Below, in pieces: positions 56,307 through 64,000 of a stretch of DNA of 64,000 bases. Source of the stretch: Turnera subulata. Lineage: Eukaryota > Streptophyta > Magnoliopsida > Malpighiales > Passifloraceae. A program made the translations under genes and the position numbers. The stretch spans positions 1 through 64,000 of the forward strand of contig JAKUCV010001473.1 in assembly GCA_028386065.3 (NCBI GenBank), read 5' to 3'. Position 1 is the first letter of the stretch. Every line of letters starts with the position of its first letter. Under the pieces are notes generated by a model, which worked only from the letters and a program-made list of their open reading frames with translations, ran no database searches and was not told the DNA's origin.

Positions 56307-58512
56307 TGTCACGACCCAAAATTAGGTCCATGACCGGCGTCTAGTCCTAGTAGGAAACATATGTCTACCCAAGACAAGACAAGCCTCAGACGAATAAGAT
56401 AAATATAGTCTCCAAAATAAAATACTCTCATAAATCGAATAATCCAACAAGTCATATGATAAACATAAATTCCAAACTCAAAGACCAATCAAAATCCTTA
56501 ATATATTCCAAATCATGAAAATTCCCAAAAAAACTAGAGTAACAGTGGAGCTCTAACAATCGAAAAGTCTGCTACGCATACCAAGACAACTCGCCAAGCA
56601 CGAACTACGTCTCAAGCCTACTAATCACCTGAAAATATTTTTAAAATGGGGGTGAGTCCTTCGATAACTCAGTGGGCATAGTACAAAGCAAACGAAAACC
56701 ATACTAAAATCATAGAGGTCAAAACATATATATTTCATAATCAAAATAAAATAAGCTTACTTGTCAAATGATCAAAAGCATACAAAAACAGCGGAAGCTT
56801 TGTAACTTAATTATCAAATAGTCATAATACTAAAAATAATCGGAAGCCTCGAATTAAGATGTCAGAACCAAAGAAGAAATAGAGAGGAGTAAAGCACGCC
56901 CCGTCGAGCATGTCCGACAACGGCCCCCTGTCGGCTGGAGGAACAAAAGGATCCATAGGGAAATCAAAGATTCCCATCAAACAGATAGAGGTTAAAAACC
57001 TCATCAAACCAATCAATGTGCACAAAGTCTGACAGCACCCTTGCCAGATAGGGACGTCTGACATCTAATTCTAAGCAAAAACAAATTCAAATAAATCCTT
57101 CAAAAGTATCAAATCCAAAGATATTTCTCATCCAAATAAGCAGATAGTGTATATAGGCAAAATAGAGAAAATAGTATTTATAAGAAGAATAGGTATTGTA
57201 CAGACAAAACTATATAGTAAAAGATACATAGGCCTTTCTTTGAAATCTCAAAATCCTTGTTCGGTAAAATCACAGTTGAAGGAATAGTAATGGTTTTTAA
57301 AGTAAATCAATTTGAAGTAAACGTTAGCTTATCAAAACCTTTTTGGTCAAAACAATATAATTTAGAAGAGTTGGACAAAAAGTAGTTATAAATACGAAAG
57401 TAATTATATGAGAAAATAATGTTAAAACATAGCTTTACTAAGAAAATAGGAAGTATAATAATAATATAACTCACCTCAAAAGCAAATTCAAATTACCAAT
57501 CACAAATACTTAAGTTTCGGCTTGAGTCTGGATCCCTGCAGCCCCTAATTCACAAGGAAAACACAACCACTAAGTCCAAACAATGCTTAACAAACTACCG
57601 AATGAACAACATAACCGACCAGTCGCTAGTTTCTGCCTAATAACTCCCAAATCATCCTGAATCCGAAAATATCATCAACATAAAACTTAAGGTAGACATT
57701 CCAAGCTTTCCAACCATATAAAACTCACTATCACAGGATCTAGGAATAATTAATTATGAGTTCTTTAACATAGCCCAGAAAAACTGTAATTTCCTGCACA
57801 ACTGTCCACTTGTGCGATTTTTAATAAATTCCACAAAACTCCTTTTCTAATGAAACCAATTGCAAACGTTTTCTATGTGTGTCTATTTTATAGGGTAAAA
57901 ATTTGATTACCTAATTCTAAGCTTAACCTTAACGGAAACAAGAACACTATAAACTGTTCAAAACTAATGGATGCACCTTGGGTTTGACCAGATGACGACC
58001 ACAAATAAATAATAAGATAGATTTATTATCCTAGTTTATGATAGACAGAATCGAGTTGCAGTAACAAATTCCCTTAAGGGCTAAGAAAACATTGTATTAT
58101 TCTTAAAAGTCTACGAAAACACTAAAGGCTAGAAGATATAATCGTTAAAAACTTACTGTGGGTTAGCTACTCGATTCAAACTCTCCACCTTCACCTTTTG
58201 ACGACAGCACAAAGGCTGCACCTATTGTCCTTATTGGCAGACGAGCGCGGCGAGAACGATAATAGGAGAATGGGGTTTGTGTTTTGTAAGAGACCTATAT
58301 ATATAAATGCCACCGCCTAAACAAAAGAACTAAACCTATTTGGACACGATGAACTTAAGGGCAAGGGTAGGGCTTTATGTTTTTTTTTTCAAAACACAAT
58401 CCAACGGGTCAAAACAAATTGTGGGCCTGCTTATTATGCACGTGGGCTTAAACTAACTAATAGATATGGTATGTAAATTTAACTTATAATCCATTGAATA
58501 TCGGGTATTACA
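56307..58512 (-). mobile_element. 3' LTR of the gag-only element
   Basis: 2,206 bases, next to the polypurine tract. TTTATATATATAGG on the minus strand near 58293-58306 is the TATA candidate. An open stretch of 80 codons at 56822-57064 is repeated in the other LTR; it has no domain and I do not call it a gene. Confidence 0.92.
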
Positions 58513-58546
58513 TTCTTCCCCCGTTAGAAAAATTCGGTCCCCGAAT

Positions 58547-59482
58547 TTAATACTTACCTTCTAAGTCGAAAAGGTCAGGATAAGACTCGGTCCCCTGAGG
58601 CACATCAATTCTAGCTTTCTTATTCAAGTCCCTCTCTGCCTTATCCTCTACATCCCTCATCTCGAGAGACATTGCAAAGCTTAGTGCGGATGATAACATC
58701 TCACAGTTCCTAGCAGAAACCACCTTATGAAGCGAATTATTAAGACCCCTAACAAACCTCTTCACCTTTTGCTGCTCCGTGGGGACCAAATGCGAGGCAT
58801 ATCTTGCAAGATCCATGAACTTCACCTTGTACTCAGCAACAGTCATATTTCCTTGTTTGAGCCTCTCAAACTCATAGATCTTCGCATCCCTAATGCTCTC
58901 AGGCAAGTACATGTCCAAGAAACTTGAGCTAAATTCTTCCCACAATAATGGATCATCAGCTTCCCTTGCAGTAATAATGCTATCATACCAGGTACGAGCA
59001 TCTCCTTGTAACCTATAAGCCGCTAGATACACAGCCTGCTCCTCCGAACACCCCAAAGCATCACATCGCTTCTTGACCTATTCCAAAAAGAGCTTAGGAT
59101 CATCATCACTACCAAGACCAGAAAATGTTGGAGGTTGTAACTTCATAAAATCAATCAGTGATGCATTCCCTTGTCCGATAGCCCCCTTGTTTTGTACAGC
59201 AATGTCAGCTAGCACTTCCAAGGTCTTTTGCAAACTTCCAGCCACAGTTCCACTTCGAGCTCTAGTAGGAACTTTAGCACGAGGAACCACTTCGTCATCG
59301 TCCTGAACGGCTTCATTGACACCACTTTCTTCTTGATCTTGCGTAGCTTCGATATCACCATCATCAACCCTAGCATCAGCTCTAGTCTTTCTGCCTCTCC
59401 CACGTACCGCTTCTTGGGTGTTACCACGACCTGGGGCAACGTTTCCTGTTCCCTTTCTCCCTCCCACATTAGTTCTAGCCAT
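58547..59482 (-). pseudogene. Gag of the gag-only element (one in-frame stop)
   Basis: Start ATG 59482 (MARTNVGGRKGTG), basic Gly/Arg-rich N-terminus, then acidic, then IDFMKLQPPTFSGLGSDDDPKLFLE. A single TAG at 59078-59080 follows and the same frame continues VKKRCDALGCSEEQAVYLAAYRLQGDARTWYD, SSFLDMYLPESIRDAKIYEFERLKQGNMTVAEYKVKFMDLARYA, the canonical retrotrans_gag domain. It ends at ...DLEGKY and a stop, 17 bases before the polypurine region. About 311 codons, without zinc knuckle, protease or later domains. Gag forms the particle that packages element RNA. The lone stop may be a point mutation of this copy. Confidence 0.92.
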
Positions 59483-59745
59483 TTCCACCTAACGAATTTA
59501 TAAACGATAAATTCTAATTCATAAGAATAAGGTTGTAGCCAAATAACAATCAATAACATATAACTAAAGGTTACTAAAGCCTAGTCATAATACCAATAAA
59601 CCTATGCTCTATATGCTACATATAACCTATACTACACATCATAATTATAACCTATGCTCCACATGCTACATCTAACCTAGCTCCACATGTTACGTGTAAC
59701 CTAAGATCCACATAAAATCTACAACCTACGCTCCGCTACCAACTT

Positions 59746-61947
59746 TGTCACGACCCAAAATTAGGTCCATGACCGGCTCTAGTCCTAGTAGGAAACATAT
59801 GTCTACCCAAGACAAGACAAGCCTCAGACAAATAAGATAAATATAGTCTCCAAAATAAAATACTCTCATAAATCGAATAATCCAACAAGTCATATGATAA
59901 ACATAAATTCCAAACTCAAAGACCAATCAAAATCCTTAATATAATCCAAATCATGAAAATTCCCAAAAAAACTAGAGTAACAGTGGAGCTCTAACAATCC
60001 AAAAGTCTGCTACGCATACCAAGACAACTCGCCAAGCACGAACTACGTCTCAAGCCTACTAATCACTTGAAAATATTTTTAAAATGGGGGTGAGTCCTTC
60101 CATAACTCAGTAGGCATAGTACAAAGCAAACGAAAACCATACTAAAATCATAGAGGTCAAAACATATATATTTCATAATCAAAATAAAATAAGCTTACTT
60201 GTCAAATGATCAAAAGTATACAAAAACAGCGGAAGCTTTGAACTTAATTATCAAATAGTCATAATACTCAAAATAATCGGAAGCCTCGAATTAAGATGTC
60301 AGAACCAAAGAAGAAATAGAGAGAAGTAAAGCACGCCCCGTCGAGCATGTCCGACAACGGCCCCCTGTCGGCTGGAGGAACAAAAGGATCCATAGGGAAA
60401 TCAAAGATTCCCATCAAACAGATAGAGGTTAAAAACCTAGTCAAACCAATCAATGTGCACAAAGTCTGACAGCACCCTTGCCAGATAGAGACGTCTGACA
60501 TCTAATTCTAAGCAAAAACAAATTCAAATAAATTCTTCAAAAGTATCAAATCCAAAGATATTTCTCATCCAAATAAGCAGATAGTGTATATAGGCAAAAT
60601 AGAGCGAATAGTATTTATAAGAAGAATAGGTATTGTACAGACAAAACGATATAGTAAAAGATACATAGGCCTTTCTTTGAAATCTCAAAATCCTTGTTCG
60701 GTAAAATCACAGTTGAAGGAATAGTAATGGTTTTTAAAGTAAATCAATTTGAAGTAAACGTTAGCTTATCAAAACCTTTTTGGTCAAAACAATATAATTT
60801 AGAAGAGTTGGACAAAAAGTAGTTATAAATACGAAAGTAATTATATGAGAAAATAATGTTAAAACATAGCTTTACTAAGAAAATAGGAAGTATAATAATA
60901 ATATAACTCACCTCAAAAGCAAATTCAAATTACCAATCACAAATACTTAAGTTTCGGCTTGAGTCTGGATCCCTGCAGCACCTAATTCACAAGGAAAACA
61001 CAACCACTAAGTCCAAACAATGCTTAACAAACTACCGAATGAACAACATAACCGACCAGTCGCTAGTTTCTGCCTAATAACTCCCAAATCATCCTGAATC
61101 CTAAAATATCATCAACATAAAACTTAAGGTAGACATTCCAAGCTTTCCAACCATATAAAACTCACTATCACAGGATCTAGGAATAATTAATTATGAACTC
61201 TCTAACATAGCCCAGAAAAACTGTAATTTCCTGCACAACTGTCCACTTGTGCGATTTTTAATAAATTCCACAAAACTCCTTTTCTAATGAAACCAATTGC
61301 AAACGTTTCCTATGTGTGTCTGTTTTGTAGGATAAAAATTTGATTACCTAATTCTAAGCTTAACCTTAACGGAAACAAGAACACTATAAACTGTTCAAAA
61401 CTAATGGATGCACCTTGGGTTTGACCAGATGACGACCACAAATAAATAATAAGATAGATTTATTTTCCTAGTTTATGATAGACAGAATCGAGTTGCAGTA
61501 ACAAATTCCCATAAGGGCTAAGAAAACATAGTATTATTCTTAGAAGTCTACAAAAACACTAAAGGCTAGAAGATATAATCGTTAAAAACTTACTGTGGGT
61601 TAGCTACTCGATTCAAACTCTCCACCTTCACCTTTTGACGACAGCACAAAGGCTGCACCTATTGTCCTTATTGGCAGACGAGCGCGGCGAGAACGATAAT
61701 AGGAGAATGGGGTTTGTGTTTTGTAAAGACCTATATATATAAATGCCACTGCCTAAACAAAAGAACTAAACCTATTTGGACACGGTGAACTTAAGGGCAA
61801 GGGTAGGGCTTTATGTTTTTTTTTCAAAACACAATCCAACGGGTCAAAACAAATTGTGGGCCTGCTTATTATGCACGTGGGCTTAAACTAACTAATAGAT
61901 ATGGTAGGTAAATTTAACTTATAATCCAATGAATACCGGGTATTACA
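59746..61947 (-). mobile_element. 5' LTR of the gag-only element
   Basis: 2,202 bases, near-identical to 56307-58512, adjacent to the primer-binding site. It would drive gag transcription leftwards. Confidence 0.92.
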
Positions 61948-61952
61948 CTTTC

Positions 61953-63539
61953 TGCAGATGACAGGGGACAAATGGATCTTAGACAGTGGATGCTCAAGGC
62001 ATATGACAGAAGAAGTATCCAAGTTTTCATCCCTAACCATGAAAGACCGAGGAAAAGTAACTTTTGGGGACAAGTCCAAAAGACAAATTCTCGGGTTTGG
62101 TAACATTGACTCTAACCCCATCTATCGAACATGTTTTACTTGCTGATAATCTCAAATATAATTTGGTTAGTATGAGCCAACTCTGTGATAAGGAATTTAA
62201 AGTCACTTTTGAAGCTTCTAAATGCTTCGTTAGTTCAGTAGATGAAGATGTGATTTTTACTGGTACTAGAAAAGGGAATATCTACTCTATTTCCTTTGAC
62301 TCTAATCCCATTTGTCGAACATGTTTTACTTGCTGATAATCTCAAATACAATTTGCTTAGTGTGAGCCAGCTCTGTGATAAAGAATTTAAAGTCACTATT
62401 GAAGCTTCTAAATGGTTAGTTAGTTCAGTAGATGAAGATGTGGTTTTTACTGGTACCAAAAAAGGAAATATCTACTCTATTTCTTTTGGTAATACTACTA
62501 AATCTGAGCTTAAGTTTTTAAGTGCATGAACAGAAACACTAACCTTGTGGCACAGAAGGCTCGGGCATGCCAACTTAGACCTTATCTCCAGATTATCAGG
62601 CAAGATGTTGGTGAAAGGTTTACCCGCACTGAAATATGAAAAGAAGTTGCATGCCGTGCATGTCAGCTAGGTAAACAGGTTAAAAGTTCCTTGAAACCCA
62701 AGCATGCTATCTCTACATCTAGACCTCTTGAATTGTTGCATATGGATTTGTTTGGACCTATGAGAACCTTGAGTATAGGTGGTAAAAGATATGTTTTTGT
62801 CAGACTTGATGATTACTCAAGATATACATGGGTTATATTTTTTTCTCATCAGGATCGTGCATGTGATGAGTTCAGTACACTTGTTAGACAATTAAAAAAT
62901 GAAAAAGGGTATAAAATTTCAAAAATAAGAAGTGATCATGGAGGAGAATTTGATAATCTTGCCTTCAAACATTTCTATGAACAAAGTGGCATAGTACACA
63001 CTTTTTTTGACTCCGAGAACATCTCAACAAAAAGAGATTGTTGAAAGGAAGAATCGAACCTTGCAAGAAATGGCTAGAACTATGCTTAACGAGCATAAGT
63101 TACCAGCATATTTCTGGGTAGAGGGTGTGAACACAGCGTGCTATATTTTAAATAGAGTCTCTATGCGTCCTATAATTGAAAAGACACCCTGTGAGATATG
63201 GTATGAGAAGAAATCAAATATTTCTTACTTTCGGGTCTTTGGGTCTAAATGCTATATTCTGAATACAAAGGATAACCTTGTTAAGTTTGAGGCAAAATCT
63301 GTTGATGGCATTTTCCTTGGTTATTCTACAACCAGTAAAGCTTATCGTGTCTATAACAAGATAAATATGGTTGCTGAAGAATCCATATACGTAGTGTTTG
63401 ATGAAACTGACCAGTGTTATCTAAGTATTGAAGAAGATGTAGATGTTACTCCTGATGCACAACCACAGGTTATAAACATAGATATCCCTTCTGATGAAAA
63501 GGATGAGGAATTACCTGTATTAGTTACACATGATGCATC
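61953..63539 (+). pseudogene. copia4 protease and integrase
   Basis: Protease: KWILDSGCSRHMTEEVSKFSSL (catalytic DSG). A 190-base tandem duplication (described separately) disturbs the frame. Integrase: LWHRRLGHANLDLI and CRACQLGKQ equivalents at 62550-62680, LLHMDLFGP, VRLDDYSRYTWVIFF, KIRSDHGGEFDN (62691-63000). A shift near 63010 precedes KEIVERKNRTLQEMARTMLNEHKLPAYFW with the catalytic Glu, then FLGYSTTSKAYRVYNK and an acidic linker. It is cut at 63539 by a Tat-like LTR. Two shifts make it inactive although all three catalytic residues (D, D, E) can be seen. Confidence 0.9.
62108..62487 (+). repeat. 190-bp tandem duplication in copia4 protease
   Basis: Two copies with a period of 190 bases, both running GACTCTAA(C/T)CCCAT, CGAACATGTTTTACTTGC, GTGATAA(G/A)GAATTTAAAGTCAC, GTAGATGAAGATGTG. 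190 is not a multiple of three, so it breaks the reading frame. The copies differ at a modest number of positions, so it is not very recent. Confidence 0.92.
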
Positions 63540-64000
63540 TGTGAACACCCAAATTTGACCCACGAATTTTCCACAAAAGTTAGATTATAATATGTTTGAA
63601 CCTAGGGTTAATGAGATAATTTGGTCCTAGGAACAAAGCATGTTAAGAATTTATCTTAGTGGAAGTAACACATTTTAGTGAATTGAGCCTTTGTAAATTG
63701 GTGTACTAGGATTAATGAGATGATTTAATCTTAGGATAAAATATATAGTAAGGTTTAATTATACTGAAATGTGTTTTTGGTCCTTTTGCCTATGTTTAAT
63801 CCAACTTTAATGAGATGATTTATCTTTGGGTTAAAGATGGGTTTGAGGGCCCAAGTTAGTTCTCCAGAGTTTAATTAGCCTATTAATACATTTCTTAAAG
63901 ACTAATCTTAGCTCTGATTTTCGACGAAAATCAGAGCTAAATCATCATTTATATAGAAATGTTGTTTTTGGTATGATTTAGAAGGAAATGGGTGTTAAAT
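63540..64000 (+). mobile_element. Start of a Tat-like LTR inserted in copia4 (runs off the window)
   Basis: Begins TGTGAACACCCAAATTTGACCC, the same start as LTR family B, directly after ...THDAS of the copia4 linker. It shares later LTR B blocks in diverged form (AGCTCTGATTTTCGACGAAAATCAGAGCTAAATCAT near the end). Orientation is +. The element and its TSD are beyond the edge. Confidence 0.75.

Larger units (their letters stand above)
56302..61952 (-). mobile_element. Gag-only Ty3/gypsy element (TR-GAG-like), complete and young
   Basis: LTR 56307-58512, internal 58513-59745, LTR 59746-61947, with a perfect TSD CTTTC at 56302-56306 and 61948-61952. Orientation is minus: the primer-binding site TTGGTAGCGGAGC is at 59730-59742 and the purine tract CTAACGGGGGAAGAA at 58513-58530. 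The LTR ends TGTAATACCCG...GGGTCGTGACA are chromovirus-like. The two 2.2 kb LTRs differ at only a few dozen positions by eye, so insertion is recent. Only gag is encoded; protease, RT and integrase must come from elsewhere. Confidence 0.93.

Noticed and set aside
56822..57064. 80-codon open stretch repeated at 60268-60501
   Set aside because: Part of the two LTRs of the gag-only element; no domain.

Overview
The window is nuclear DNA of a flowering plant, probably a eudicot. It is AT-rich and consists almost entirely of nested transposable elements: SIRE-like Ty1/copia, Tat/Ogre-like and Tekay/chromovirus-like Ty3/gypsy, and an L1-type LINE. I recognise no intact cellular gene, tRNA, rRNA or CRISPR array. 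The species cannot be named from this sequence. One stretch of 493 Ns interrupts it.

Layout. 1-7 kb: two old, decayed copia elements on + (pol remnants and LTRs). 7.1-9.4 kb: a dead LINE reverse transcriptase on -, with a foldback element at its 5' end (9.4-10.1 kb). 10.1-13.0 kb: AT-rich non-coding DNA with one retroposed, poly(A)-tailed sequence (11.46-12.22 kb). 13.0-21.55 kb: most of 'copia1' on - (3' LTR, third ORF with a solo LTR in it, RNase H, RT, integrase, protease, gag). 21.56-28.86 kb: most of a Tat/Ogre-like element on - that has gag, protease, an antisense spliced ORF and a 3' minisatellite but no RT or integrase. 28.86-29.13 kb: a 276-bp palindrome, 'X'. 29.13-32.19 kb: gag and 5' LTR of 'copia2', now on -. 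32.84-36.74 kb: the missing 5' ends of copia1 and of the Tat element, now on +. 36.75-42.34 kb: a non-coding chromovirus-like element, 'Y'. 42.34-52.19 kb: the rest of copia2 on + (protease, integrase, RT split by a solo LTR, RNase H, third ORF, LTR). 52.2-53.1 kb: a further gag sharing that LTR. 53.45-63.54 kb: 'copia4' (LTR, gag, protease, integrase) with a young gag-only gypsy element inserted (56.3-61.95 kb). From 63.54 kb: the start of another Tat-like LTR running off the window.

How it fits together. Target-site duplications (TSDs) allow the history to be read. Copia1 has TSD TGTTT, the Tat element inside it GTGAG, and the two solo LTRs GATTT and GTTTT. The gag-only element has CTTTC. 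The 5' ends of copia1, Tat and copia2 all lie in one inverted block, 29,133-36,744. Turning that block round restores copia1, Tat and copia2 to collinearity with matching TSDs. Its two junctions are filled by X and by Y, and each junction carries one half of two different 5-bp duplications (AGGAT and GGGTA). This is the most remarkable structure here. Others are a solo LTR with 22 regularly phased AACATCGATGTT palindromes, an antisense ORF whose promoter resembles its own LTR promoter, and a third ORF with nuclear-localisation-like motifs where an envelope-like gene might be expected.
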